NCBI GenBank assembly: GCA_900543915.1 | Contig: UQTB01000009.1 | Coordinates: 1-61,374 of the forward strand | DNA length: 61,374 bases | From: an uncultured Eubacteriales bacterium | GTDB taxonomy: Bacteria; Bacillota; Clostridia; Christensenellales; Borkfalkiaceae | Direction: 5' to 3' | Notes under the pieces: generated by a model | The model's database searches: none | The model's input: the letters and a program-made list of their open reading frames with translations, nothing else | What the model was told of the DNA's origin: nothing | In this document: positions 25,244-33,475 of the stretch, piece after piece | Layout of the letters: each line of letters begins with the position of its first letter | Position numbering within the stretch: the stretch's first letter is position 1 | Translations under genes and position numbers: made by a program

Positions 25244-25882
25244 ATGTTGCATAGAAATAGAGAAAAGGCAATACAAAGTATTGTGGATTATGTTGAAGGG
25301 AGAATGCCGATCAATGTTTTTCGGGAAGAGTTCTTAACCAACAGCAATCTGCAAAAGGTATTAAAAGAACCGATGGATCAAAAATATGAATATCTAAAAG
25401 ATTATGATTTTCAGCTATACAATTTATTTATGAATGGATATATTTATAAAAAAAGTAATTGGAATACAGTCCGCATAAAATTTGGATTACAAGCTGAATT
25501 AGAAGAATTTTTAGATCAACAAAATATTATATATAAAAAGTTTACAAAGTACGATGATGCTTATTCTTTTATATTAGACATACAGCCATCTTGGGTGTTT
25601 TGTGTAGATGACCAAGGGATATACGATAAAATACTGGAAGAAGTACCAAAAGATATCTCAAAGACGAAGCAAATTGCGTGGGGAAAGGCACGGATAAAAG
25701 AGTTGTTTCGATACGATAAAACATATCCGCGTTGGGTGCAATCGCCGGAATGGCCGATTGTAAACGGAAAGCCGTTGGTGTTCAGTCATCAAAGTAAAGA
25801 AAAAAAGGATGACGAGCGAGTCTATTACTATTTCTATGATCCGGAAACAAAAGAAGAAACGGTAATAATGCAACTGTATTAA
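25244..25882 (+). CDS. Probable immunity protein for the Rhs-type toxin tip
   Basis: 212 residues, ribosome site AGGAGGAG, starting 12 nt after the toxin stop. No signal peptide or membrane span, so it is cytoplasmic. Base composition is much more AT-rich than the flanking genes, as is usual for horizontally exchanged toxin tip/immunity pairs. I do not recognise a named family with certainty; the end (WVQSPEWPIVNGKPLVFSHQ) resembles immunity-type proteins of the DUF1963/YwqG style. Assignment as immunity protein rests on position, size, composition and the terminator that closes the unit. Confidence 0.7.
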   Translation: MLHRNREKAIQSIVDYVEGRMPINVFREEFLTNSNLQKVLKEPMDQKYEYLKDYDFQLYNLFMNGYIYKKSNWNTVRIKFGLQAELEEFLDQQNIIYKKFTKYDDAYSFILDIQPSWVFCVDDQGIYDKILEEVPKDISKTKQIAWGKARIKELFRYDKTYPRWVQSPEWPIVNGKPLVFSHQSKEKKDDERVYYYFYDPETKEETVIMQLY

Positions 25883-25898
25883 GCTCTGTAAAAACAAG

Positions 25899-25931
25899 AA
25901 AAAGGAACTGCAAATATGCAGTTCCTTTTTT
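25899..25931 (+). terminator. Terminator closing the Rhs toxin/immunity operon
   Basis: AAAAAGGAACTGC (25899-25911) pairs with GCAGTTCCTTTTT (25918-25930), 6-nt loop, T-run. The A-run on the left would also support leftward termination. Confidence 0.93.
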
Positions 25932-26235
25932 CATAAAGAAAATCAGTTTTGAGGCAAATCGCGCCAGAAGGGCGGCGCAAAAATGCGGCGGAAAATGACG
26001 CGGGGAAACTGGAAATTTGTGCAGACGGATGATGAGATTGACCGATTTCGGCCGATACGTCCCCATTGAAAACGGCCTTTTATGGTGCTTCCTGTAAAAT
26101 AGAAATGAACTGCTGCTTAAATGACATTATTTTTTATGTAAAAAGTTGTATACAGTATGCGTTTAAGTCTCCCCGAAAACAGGTTTGTCCGTTATACTGA
26201 TAGCTGGAAATAATTTCCAAAAGGGGGATAAACAA
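25932..26235. other. 304-bp intergenic region, no gene, palindrome before next start
   Basis: AT-rich, with no convincing gene; a 28-codon fragment at 25983 has no ribosome site. A -10-like TATACT occurs at 26193-26198 without a good -35 box. TGGAAATAATTTCCA (26205-26219) is a perfect 15-nt palindrome abutting the AAGGGGG ribosome site of the next gene, so it may be an operator or a hairpin affecting translation. Confidence 0.5.
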
Positions 26236-27996
26236 ATGAAGGGAAATCGGCGCGCTTTCACGATTGTGGAGGTAGTCATCGTTCTTGTGATCGTCGCTGT
26301 TCTGGCGGCGATTTTAGTTCCGTTTTTTTCCGATCTGATCGCAAAGGCGAACGAAAGCGCGGAACAGTTGAATCTCCGTAACCTCAACCAGCAGTTGATT
26401 GCGGCGGAAGACCCGCCGGATCGGGCGGAAGAAATCCTGGATTATTTGGAGAAAGGCGGGTGGCTGGAGGAAGCTGCCTTTTCTTCCGGGGAAATACTGG
26501 GCTGGAATGAGGAAAAAGGCTCGTTTCTGCTCTTTGACCGGTCCTTTCGCGTATTGGCGGGCGACGAAGTTTACGCGCCGCGTTCGGTCTGGCTGTTCGT
26601 TGCTTCCTGGCGCGTCGCGGAAGAAGCGCTTGCCTCCGGCCTGCAATTTCATTATTGTTATATCGGAGAGGGCGCCGGAGACGGCTGTTCGCTCCGTTTT
26701 TCTTACGGCGCCAATCTCATCGCGCGCGAAAATACGGTGATTTCCGGCCTGTCCGTTTCCTATGAGGGCGAGGAGGCGGGCGCGTTTCGCATCGGGCTGT
26801 CCTTTCAGGATGGAGAGATCTCCGTCGATATGCCCCGCGCCTCCCTCTCTTTGGAAGGGGATTTTGCGGCGGAAGTCGCCTCGTTGGAGATTTGCGCGCG
26901 CGAACTGTCGCTCTCCGGAGCAGTGCGCTGCGCGCTCTCTCTGCGGGAAACGGATCTGGCTGTCCGCGCGGAGGCTTATTGCAGAGAAATCGGAGGGGAC
27001 GCCCTGTCCTTCGTGGAAAATTCCGGCTCTGTTTTTCTTTTGAACAGCGCCGTGCCGTATGCGGGCGGCAAGCCCGTCGTATACGCGGGGGAGGAGAAAT
27101 GGGAGATCTGCGCGGCAGACGCGGATTCCCTCGCGGAAGTATTCAGGGCGCTCTCTTTGCAGGACAGAACGCTGCGGGCGGAATTTTCGTTTCAGAGCGA
27201 TATTGCCCTGACGAAGGCGCTCGCTCCCTCCGTCTCGGTCATACAGCCGTCCGATTTTGCGCTGAACGGCTATACGTTCGCCTACGACGGTTCGCTTCGG
27301 TTTATAGGCGACGTTTCCTTTTCGGGCGGAACGCTTCGGCTGCATGCCGCCGCGCCGACTTCCGACCCCGCCGTTTTCTGTGCCAAGGCGCTGACGATGG
27401 AAAACGTCTCATTGGAGATCGGCAACAGGAACGGCGTACAGCTGTACGGGAGTTACGGGATTTCTTCTTTGTCTTCCGTCCGCATGGAGTGCATCGGGGC
27501 GGAATATGCGCTGAGTGCCGTCGGCTGCTCGATCCGCATGGAAGACTGCGCCGTCCGCTCATCCGGCGACGCGCTGCGCCTTTTAGACGACGGAGATCTA
27601 TGGATGCGCAGAACGGAACTCAGCGGCGATGCGTGCGGGCTCACATTGAAGGACAGTCAGGCGCGCTGCGACGGGAAATTTCTGATAACGGGCGGCACGG
27701 ACGGGATCCGCGCAGAGGGAAGCAGTCGCACCGCCGTCTATCTGCTGGCGGGAGAAACGGACGATTCCCTCGTAAAGGGGCGCCAAAACGGCATTTCGTT
27801 CGGGACGCTCACGGGGACGATCGAGTTGACCGTATCTTATACTTCGGTGACCGGCGGCGTTTACGGCATTGAGGGCAGCGGGGAGCGGATTGCCGAATGG
27901 AAAGTCGGAGACGGCGCCTCCGTCAGGGGCGGGCTGGCGGCGTATTCCTGGGAGGAAAGCGAAATTTCCGGCGATAATTTGCTTCTCTGCGTATAA
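26236..27996 (+). CDS. Type IV pilin-like protein with large beta-helix-like ectodomain
   Basis: 586 residues from the ATG at 26236, chosen for AAGGGGG eight nt upstream and because it gives a proper prepilin leader. The N-terminus MKGNRRAFTIVEVVIVLVIV is a class III leader with the prepilin peptidase site A-FTIVE (glutamate at +5), followed by a hydrophobic helix and an amphipathic extension. Instead of a compact pilin head it carries ~500 residues of regular beta-strand repeats (about 390-580: LEIGNRNGVQLYGSYGISS, IRMEDCAVRSSGDALRLLDD, TELSGDACGLTLKDSQA), resembling a parallel beta-helix. No pilus assembly genes are in the window. It could be a minor pseudopilin or a surface protein exported by such a system. 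Confidence 0.75.
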   Translation: MKGNRRAFTIVEVVIVLVIVAVLAAILVPFFSDLIAKANESAEQLNLRNLNQQLIAAEDPPDRAEEILDYLEKGGWLEEAAFSSGEILGWNEEKGSFLLFDRSFRVLAGDEVYAPRSVWLFVASWRVAEEALASGLQFHYCYIGEGAGDGCSLRFSYGANLIARENTVISGLSVSYEGEEAGAFRIGLSFQDGEISVDMPRASLSLEGDFAAEVASLEICARELSLSGAVRCALSLRETDLAVRAEAYCREIGGDALSFVENSGSVFLLNSAVPYAGGKPVVYAGEEKWEICAADADSLAEVFRALSLQDRTLRAEFSFQSDIALTKALAPSVSVIQPSDFALNGYTFAYDGSLRFIGDVSFSGGTLRLHAAAPTSDPAVFCAKALTMENVSLEIGNRNGVQLYGSYGISSLSSVRMECIGAEYALSAVGCSIRMEDCAVRSSGDALRLLDDGDLWMRRTELSGDACGLTLKDSQARCDGKFLITGGTDGIRAEGSSRTAVYLLAGETDDSLVKGRQNGISFGTLTGTIELTVSYTSVTGGVYGIEGSGERIAEWKVGDGASVRGGLAAYSWEESEISGDNLLLCV

Positions 27997-28099
27997 AAAA
28001 AAGATCTTCGGTGAAAAATTACCGCAGGGCGAGAACGACGATTCTTCTGTCCGTCATAAACTGATAGGGGAATACTTGCCTACGCGGAGACCGGAAATC

Positions 28100-28483
28100 A
28101 TGATAAAACGAGGAGAATTATATTACGCCGATTTAAGCCCCGTCGTGGGGAGCGAGCAGGGAGGGATCCGTCCCGTTCTGGTCGTACAGAACGACGTGGG
28201 CAACAAATACAGCCCTACGGTAATCGCCGCAGCGGTGACGAGCAAAATAGACAAGGCGCGCCTGCCCACGCATATCGAGCTTTCGGCGTGCGAATTCGGG
28301 CTGGCGAAGGATTCCGTCGTTTTGCTGGAACAGATCAGGACGCTGGATAAGCGCCGCCTGAAAGATCGCATCGGGCAGCTGTCGCCCAAAACCATGCAGC
28401 GCGTCAACCGCGCTCTGCTGATCAGCTTAGGCTTTTCCGGAGAGGGAAACGAACTTCCCTATGCCGGCAGACAGATCAACTGA
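28100..28483 (+). CDS. MazF/PemK-family endoribonuclease toxin (EndoA-like)
   Basis: 127 residues from ATG 28100. The sequence MIKRGELYYADLSPVVGSEQ with GGIRPVLVVQNDVGN and PTVIAAAVTSKI is the hallmark of the EndoA/NdoA group of MazF toxins, which cut mRNA at short sequence motifs. Conserved residues include R in GGIRP and the T-S pair of the active site. Length is near the usual ~116. Ribosome site is modest (GGAG about 10 nt away). The usual upstream MazE/NdoAI antitoxin gene is absent: the preceding 103 bp hold nothing plausible. The longer frame from 27869 overlaps the previous gene and is rejected. A strong terminator follows at once. Confidence 0.92.
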   Translation: MIKRGELYYADLSPVVGSEQGGIRPVLVVQNDVGNKYSPTVIAAAVTSKIDKARLPTHIELSACEFGLAKDSVVLLEQIRTLDKRRLKDRIGQLSPKTMQRVNRALLISLGFSGEGNELPYAGRQIN

Positions 28484-28515
28484 AAACGCCCGCCTCTGCG
28501 GGCGTTTTCTTTTTG
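28482..28515 (+). terminator. Terminator after the MazF gene
   Basis: GAAAACGCCCGC (28482-28493), CTCT loop, GCGGGCGTTTTC (28498-28509), then TTTTT. The stem overlaps the MazF stop codon. Confidence 0.93.
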
Positions 28516-28541
28516 CCGCGCAAAAATTCTTCCCCGATAGG

Positions 28542-28570
28542 TTTACAAAAGAGAAAATTTGTTGTATACT
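28542..28570 (+). promoter_or_regulatory. Sigma-A promoter of the pncB-lspA-rlu operon
   Basis: TTTACA (28542-28547), 17-nt spacer, TATACT (28565-28570), 31 nt before the next start codon. Confidence 0.85.
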
Positions 28571-28601
28571 ATTCCCGTACCCGAATAAAAAGGAGAAAAT
28601 C

Positions 28602-29045
28602 ATGAAAAAGAAGCGTTACGCGTTACTGGCGGCGATCGGCATCATCGTGCTGGCGCTCGTGCTGATGCTGGTCAACCTGAATCGGATGGACTCTCCCGTC
28701 TCCAACCCCTTCTGGTGGTTTTACATGGTCATGACGCTCGGCTTCGGGCTGCTGGCCCTTACGCTGGGATTCGTCCGCAGCCGCACGGTTTATTTTTTCC
28801 TGGCGGCGGCGCTGCTGGACGGGTTTCTGATCTATCTCATGATCGACGTGTTTTCCCTGGTGTGGTACGCTGTGGTGATCGTGGGGGTGATGTTCCTGCT
28901 GATCGTGGGGCTTCTGGATCTCTTTCTTTTGGGGAACAGAACGGAGGCGATCGCGCAGAACGAGGATCCCTCCTACCGCACCTATGCGCAGAAAAAAGCG
29001 GAAGAGGCTGCCGAACGGGAGCCCGACCCCGAGAAGGAGAACTGA
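28602..29045 (+). CDS. Four-span membrane protein of unknown function
   Basis: 147 residues from the ATG at 28602, with AAGGAG upstream. Four hydrophobic spans (about residues 7-24, 36-56, 63-83 and 86-112) and an acidic, charged C-terminal tail. No recognised domain. First gene behind a good promoter and upstream of nicotinate phosphoribosyltransferase (8 nt spacing), so probably co-expressed with it; no functional link is evident. Confidence 0.75.
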   Translation: MKKKRYALLAAIGIIVLALVLMLVNLNRMDSPVSNPFWWFYMVMTLGFGLLALTLGFVRSRTVYFFLAAALLDGFLIYLMIDVFSLVWYAVVIVGVMFLLIVGLLDLFLLGNRTEAIAQNEDPSYRTYAQKKAEEAAEREPDPEKEN

Positions 29046-29053
29046 ACAATCCG

Positions 29054-30490
29054 ATGGATCGCAATTTAACGTTATTGACCGATCTCTACCAGCTGACCAT
29101 GATGGACGGGTATCTCGCCCGCGGGCGGCGGGAGGAGATCGCCGTGTTCGACGTGTTTTTCCGGCAGAACGGCATGATCACCTATTCTCTTGCCGCAGGG
29201 CTGGAACAGGTCGTGGACTATATTATGAATCTTCGTTTCGGGGAAGAGGAGCTCTCCTATTTAAAGAGTCTGAACCTCTTTTCCGAGGCCTTTCTCGCTT
29301 ATTTGAAGACCTTCCGCTTTACGGGGGACGTCTACGCCGTTCCGGAGGGGACGGTGGTCTTTCCGGGAGAACCCATCCTGACGGTAAAGGCGCCCGTGAT
29401 GGAAGCGCAGCTCGTCGAGACCGCGATCCTGAATATCCTCAATCATCAGACGCTGATCGCCACCAAGGCTGCGAAGGTCTGTTACGCAGCGAAAGGAGAC
29501 GCCGTGATGGAGTTCGGGCTGCGCCGCGCGCAGGGGCCGGACGCGGGCATTTACGGTTCGCGCGCCTCCGTGATCGGGGGGTGCGGCTCAACGTCGAACG
29601 TGCTCGCGGGGCAGCTCTTCGATATCCCCGTCGCGGGGACGCACGCCCACAGCTGGGTGATGAACTTCCCCAGCGAATACGAGGCGTTCAGGGCGTATGC
29701 GGAGACGTATCCGGACAATGCGCTGCTGCTGGTGGATACGTACGATACGCTGGGGAGCGGCGTGCCGAACGCGATCCGGGTATTTCGGGAAATGCGGGAG
29801 AAGGGGCTAAAGCCCAAGGGAATCCGTCTGGATTCCGGCGACCTCGCCTATCTTTCCAAAAAAGCGCGTGCCATGCTGGACGAAGCCGGATTCCCGGATA
29901 CGGTCATCTGCGCCTCGGGCGATCTGGACGAGCATTCCATCCGTTCCCTGAAGTATCAGGGGGCGAAAATCGATCTGTGGGGGATCGGGACGAAGCTCAT
30001 CACCAGCGCGGATATGCCCGCGCTCGGCGGCGTCTACAAGCTGGCGGCGGTTTACGAGGGGGAGCGGGAAATTCCCAAGATCAAAGTCTCGGATAACGCG
30101 GCGAAGATCACGAATCCGGGGTTTAAAAATATCTACCGCGTCTATGACGAAGCGGGGAAAGCGCTCGCCGATCTCGTTTATCTCAGGAGCGAGGCGCCGT
30201 ACGACGAATCCGAGCCGCTCACCGTCGTGCACCCCACCGAGCGCTGGAAACGCACGACGTTCGAGCGCTACCGCCTGCGTTCGCTGCAAACGGATATCAT
30301 CCGGGGCGGAAAATTGGTCTGTTCGCTTCCGCCGCTGAAGGAAATCAGGGAATACGCGCAGAGGGAACTGGACAGTTTTTGGGACGAATACAAGCGGCTG
30401 GATCAGCCGCACGTCTATAAGGTGGATCTCTCCGAGCCGCTCTGGCGGCTGAAAAACGAACTTCTGGAGTCGGTCGGCAGAAAGGGTTAG
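29054..30490 (+). CDS. pncB: Nicotinate phosphoribosyltransferase
   Basis: 478 residues from the ATG at 29054 with AAGGAG upstream. Makes nicotinate mononucleotide from nicotinate and PRPP in NAD salvage, cytoplasmic. The N-terminus NLTLLTDLYQLTMMDGY is the family signature; FGLRRAQGPDAG, GTHAHSWVM and GIRLDSGDLAYLS are the substrate, PRPP and active-site motifs. Length fits the Bacillota long form (about 480-490). Sits in an operon with a membrane protein upstream and the coiled-coil/lspA/rlu genes downstream (3-nt spacing). Confidence 0.96.
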   Translation: MDRNLTLLTDLYQLTMMDGYLARGRREEIAVFDVFFRQNGMITYSLAAGLEQVVDYIMNLRFGEEELSYLKSLNLFSEAFLAYLKTFRFTGDVYAVPEGTVVFPGEPILTVKAPVMEAQLVETAILNILNHQTLIATKAAKVCYAAKGDAVMEFGLRRAQGPDAGIYGSRASVIGGCGSTSNVLAGQLFDIPVAGTHAHSWVMNFPSEYEAFRAYAETYPDNALLLVDTYDTLGSGVPNAIRVFREMREKGLKPKGIRLDSGDLAYLSKKARAMLDEAGFPDTVICASGDLDEHSIRSLKYQGAKIDLWGIGTKLITSADMPALGGVYKLAAVYEGEREIPKIKVSDNAAKITNPGFKNIYRVYDEAGKALADLVYLRSEAPYDESEPLTVVHPTERWKRTTFERYRLRSLQTDIIRGGKLVCSLPPLKEIREYAQRELDSFWDEYKRLDQPHVYKVDLSEPLWRLKNELLESVGRKG

Positions 30491-30493
30491 GAT

Positions 30494-31081
30494 ATGGAAC
30501 TCGACAAGAAAAAGTATAAAGCGGAGGAAGTTCAATCCCTTCTCGACGAACTGAAAACCGAATATAACGGAAAACTTGCCGAGCGGAATGAGGAGATTTT
30601 CGAGCTGAACGGCAAGTTGAAGCGCATGCGGGCGGAGCTGGAGAGCTTTAAGAACCGCGATTCGTTGATTTCTTCCTCCCTGCAGGCGGCGGAGGAGCAG
30701 GCGGAAAAAATCCGGGAGACCGAGCGGCTGCAGTATGAACTCGCGCTCGCGCGGCTCAACGATTTTCAGCTGAAATGGGAGTCGTATTTCGAATATCTCT
30801 TTGAAAAATATCCCTATTACAAGATCACCGAGCAGACGCTGAACATCGCAGTCAGGCTCAAGCAGGTGTTGGGTTCGGGGGAGGCCGCCATCGAAAAGCT
30901 CGGCAAGCTGGACGATCTCATCGAGCGGGAGACGGCGGCGGCGCAGTTCAACCCCAAAGAAAAGATAGAGCGCTATATCGAAAACGACGTCAACGGATTC
31001 AACCTGGAAGAAGTGCTGAACCCGGGGGAATTACAATTGGAGGATCTATGCAGAGAACTGGGACTCATGGAAGACGACTGA
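30494..31081 (+). CDS. DivIVA-like coiled-coil protein
   Basis: 195 residues, start near the ribosome site AGGA and 3 nt after pncB. The first ~90 residues are heptad-rich coiled coil (KTEYNGKLAERNEEIFELNG). The rest is mixed charged helix. Size, coiled coil and position before lspA recall DivIVA/GpsB-type cell-division or polarity proteins of Bacillota, but the N-terminal membrane-binding signature is not clear, so this is tentative. It overlaps lspA by 34 nt. Confidence 0.65.
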   Translation: MELDKKKYKAEEVQSLLDELKTEYNGKLAERNEEIFELNGKLKRMRAELESFKNRDSLISSSLQAAEEQAEKIRETERLQYELALARLNDFQLKWESYFEYLFEKYPYYKITEQTLNIAVRLKQVLGSGEAAIEKLGKLDDLIERETAAAQFNPKEKIERYIENDVNGFNLEEVLNPGELQLEDLCRELGLMEDD

Positions 31082-31584
31082 TCGCGGCGCTTCCCGTGAT
31101 CGTATTGATACTGCTGATTTTGGTGGATCAGCTGACTAAGCTGTATTTCCATCTTTACGGCGTCAAGGGCAAGGATATCACCGTGATTCCGGGATTTTTT
31201 TATCTGAACTTTTCCACCAATACGGGGGCGGCGTTCGGGAGCCTCTCGGATAAAGAGTGGGCGCAGGTCTTTTTCAAGATCACCACGGCCCTGGCGCTGA
31301 TCGGGCTGACGGTATTTTACTACTTCGCGGCGGATCACGGGAACTGGCTGAAATACGGGCTGATCCTCGTCATCGGCGGCGCTGTCGGCAACTTCATCGA
31401 CCGCCTGTGTTTCAGCGAGGTGGTGGATTTTCTCTCCTTCGATTTCGGCTGGCTGGGCGCGGGGCGCTTCGCGACGTTCAACTTTGCGGATTCTTTTTTG
31501 TGCGTGGGGGTCGCGATGATTCTCATTCACTATCTGTTTTTGGACAAAGACGCGGTATTCCGCTTCAAAAAGCATGAAAATTAA
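31048..31584 (+). CDS. lspA: Signal peptidase II
   Basis: 178 residues. Cleaves prolipoprotein signal peptides in the cytoplasmic membrane after diacylglyceryl transfer, so it matures the many lipoproteins in this window. Four membrane helices. Catalytic aspartates D118 (GNFIDR) and D148 (FNFADS) and the NTGAAFG motif are all present. The start overlaps the coiled-coil gene; the ribosome site GGAGG lies within it. Followed by an rluD-type gene with an 11-nt overlap, the usual Bacillota order. Confidence 0.96.
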   Translation: MQRTGTHGRRLIAALPVIVLILLILVDQLTKLYFHLYGVKGKDITVIPGFFYLNFSTNTGAAFGSLSDKEWAQVFFKITTALALIGLTVFYYFAADHGNWLKYGLILVIGGAVGNFIDRLCFSEVVDFLSFDFGWLGAGRFATFNFADSFLCVGVAMILIHYLFLDKDAVFRFKKHEN

Positions 31585-32482
31585 AGAGTTTTCCGCCGCT
31601 GCGGAACAAAACGGCGTCCGTACGGACGTCTTTTTAAGTGAAGCCGCGGGCTTGACGCGTTCGCGCGTCAAGCGCCTCGCGGACGACGGCAGGGTGGCCG
31701 TCAACGGCGAGGCGTCTCCCGCGAAGCGCCTGCTGAGGGAGGGGGACGTCGTCCGGCTGGAAATTCCGGATGAAAAGCCCCTGGATCTGGAGCCCAAAGA
31801 CATCCCGATTACAATCGTCTATCAGGATGACGATCTTGCGGTCGTCGACAAGCCGCAGGGGCTCACGGTTCACGCCGGGAGCGGGACGGCGGGGGATACG
31901 CTGGTCAACGCCCTGCTGTACCGGCTGGATAAACTTTCCGGCATCAACGGCACGCTTCGTCCGGGGATCGTGCATCGCATCGACAAGAATACTTCCGGCC
32001 TTCTGGTCGTCGCCAAAAACGACCGCGCGCACCTCTCTCTGTCCGCGCAGATCGCCGATAAGACCTGCCGCCGCGTGTACGTCGCGCTGCTGGAGGGCGT
32101 CCTGAAAGAAGACGAGGGGCGGATCGAGACCTATCTGAACAGAAGCGACCGCGACCGCACCAAAATCGCCGTCAGCTCGCACGGCCGTCTCGCCGTGACG
32201 CACTTTTGCGTGCTGGAGCGGTTTGCAAATTATACGCTCTGCGAATTCCGTCTGGAGACGGGGCGCACGCATCAGATCCGCGTTCATGCAAAACACATCG
32301 GGCATCCCGTGGTCGGCGATCCCGAATACGGCTATAAAAATCAGAAGTTCAGACTGAACGGGCAGCTGCTGCACGCGCGGGAGCTCTCCTTTCTCCATCC
32401 TTCCACGGGAGAGAGAATGACCTTTACCGCTCCGCTTCCCGATTATTTCGAGGCGGTGCTGAAGAAAATCAGAAACGGCTAG
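31574..32482 (+). CDS. RluA/RluD-family 23S rRNA pseudouridine synthase
   Basis: 302 residues; start overlaps the lspA end. N-terminal S4 RNA-binding domain (about 15-65), then the pseudouridine synthase fold with H134-R-I-D137-K-N-T-S-G-L (catalytic D137) and RTHQIRVH near residue 232. Probably RluD-like because of length, S4 domain and the lspA-rlu order, but the modified position cannot be told from sequence alone. Convergent with upp across a strong bidirectional terminator. Confidence 0.94.
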   Translation: MKIKEFSAAAEQNGVRTDVFLSEAAGLTRSRVKRLADDGRVAVNGEASPAKRLLREGDVVRLEIPDEKPLDLEPKDIPITIVYQDDDLAVVDKPQGLTVHAGSGTAGDTLVNALLYRLDKLSGINGTLRPGIVHRIDKNTSGLLVVAKNDRAHLSLSAQIADKTCRRVYVALLEGVLKEDEGRIETYLNRSDRDRTKIAVSSHGRLAVTHFCVLERFANYTLCEFRLETGRTHQIRVHAKHIGHPVVGDPEYGYKNQKFRLNGQLLHARELSFLHPSTGERMTFTAPLPDYFEAVLKKIRNG

Positions 32483-32524
32483 GTTATCGCAAAAAAAGCG
32501 CGCTCCAAAAAAGCGCTTAAAGAC

Positions 32525-32557
32525 AGCGGCCGCGCGGAAAATTTCCGCGCGGCCGCT
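32525..32557. terminator. Bidirectional terminator between rlu and upp
   Basis: AGCGGCCGCGCGGAAA (32525-32540) pairs with TTTCCGCGCGGCCGCT (32542-32557): a 16-bp perfect stem with one central base. It serves two convergent genes; T-tracts are short on both sides (CTTTG rightward, CTTTAAG leftward after GT). Confidence 0.85.
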
Positions 32558-32695
32558 CTTTGAGCGTCCCGCTCGTTCTTTCTGACGGGAATACTTCAAG
32601 CCGAATCGTTGACAGATGTTCGTTTGTTCAGATCGTCATACCAGTTTTCGCGTTCTGCCGCATCAATTTGAACGGTATACCGTTTGGCGTCTGTT

Positions 32696-33337
32696 TTATT
32701 TCGTTCCGAAGATGCGGTCTCCCGCGTCGCCGAAGGCGGTCACGATGTAGCCGTGCTCGTTGAGCGGCGCGTCCGCGTAATGGGCGACGTAAATTTTGAC
32801 GTCCGGATGGGCTTCGACGACGCGTCTGATCCCCTCGGGCGCGGCGATCAGGGAGAGCAGTTTGATGTTTTTGAATCCCTCGTCTTTGATAAAGCGGATG
32901 GCGGCCGCCGCGCTGCCGCCCGTCGCCAGCGCGGGATCGACTACGATGACCTGCCCGTCTTTACAGTCCTTGGGGAGCTTGCAGTAATATTCGTGCGGTT
33001 CCAGCGTCTCCTCGTCGCGGTACAGGCCGATGTGGCCGATCTTCGCGTTGGGGAAGAGGTTGGTCAGCCCCTCCACCATGCCGAGCCCCGCGCGCAGGAT
33101 GGGGACGATCGCGATCTTTTCGTCCACGACGGGCGAATCGAAATCGGAGATGGGCGCCTGAATGTGCACCATCTTTGTCTTGATGTCGCGGAACGCCTCG
33201 TATCCCATCAGCATGGCGAGTTCGGATACGATCTCGCGGAATTCCTTGGTCTTGGTATTGACGTCGCACAGGTGCGTGATTTTGTGCGCGATGAGCGGGT
33301 GATCGAATACGGTTACGTTTTTCATGAATTCTTCCAT
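32696..33337 (-). CDS. upp: Uracil phosphoribosyltransferase
   Basis: 213 residues from the ATG at 33337 (AAGGGG upstream); the ATG at 33325, giving the usual N-terminus MKNVTVFDHPLI, is a close alternative. Converts uracil and PRPP to UMP. The PRPP loop VIVVDPALATGGSAAAAI, the uracil-binding GYIVTAFGDAGDRIFGT near the C-terminus and VPILRAGLGMVEG are all present. Cytoplasmic, normal length (about 209). Divergent from pyrR, the other pyrimidine salvage/regulatory gene, and near the uracil permease. Confidence 0.97.
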   Translation of the reverse strand: MEEFMKNVTVFDHPLIAHKITHLCDVNTKTKEFREIVSELAMLMGYEAFRDIKTKMVHIQAPISDFDSPVVDEKIAIVPILRAGLGMVEGLTNLFPNAKIGHIGLYRDEETLEPHEYYCKLPKDCKDGQVIVVDPALATGGSAAAAIRFIKDEGFKNIKLLSLIAAPEGIRRVVEAHPDVKIYVAHYADAPLNEHGYIVTAFGDAGDRIFGTK

Positions 33338-33374
33338 AAGTAAAAGCCCCTTTTTGAATTTCTCTTTCTATTGT

Positions 33375-33403
33375 ACTATAAAGCCCCGAAAAAAACAAGT
33401 CAA
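33375..33403 (-). promoter_or_regulatory. Sigma-A promoter of upp
   Basis: Minus strand TTGACT (33403-33398), 17-nt spacer, TATAGT (33380-33375). Confidence 0.85.
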
Positions 33404-33415
33404 TCGGGAAAAAAA

Positions 33416-33444
33416 TTGACTTCGCGGGGGCGTTATGTTACAAT
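33416..33444 (+). promoter_or_regulatory. Sigma-A promoter of pyrR
   Basis: TTGACT (33416-33421), 17-nt spacer, TACAAT (33439-33444) with an extended TGT before it. The upp and pyrR -35 boxes are only 12 nt apart, back to back. Confidence 0.88.
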
Positions 33445-33475
33445 AAAAGAAAACGCACATTCGGTTGGAGTCAAT

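Noticed and set aside
25983..26069. A 28-codon frame starting MRRKMTRGNW and resembling the N-terminus of a small immunity-type protein
   Set aside because: No ribosome site, very short, and only a vague resemblance; may be a gene scar but cannot be supported.
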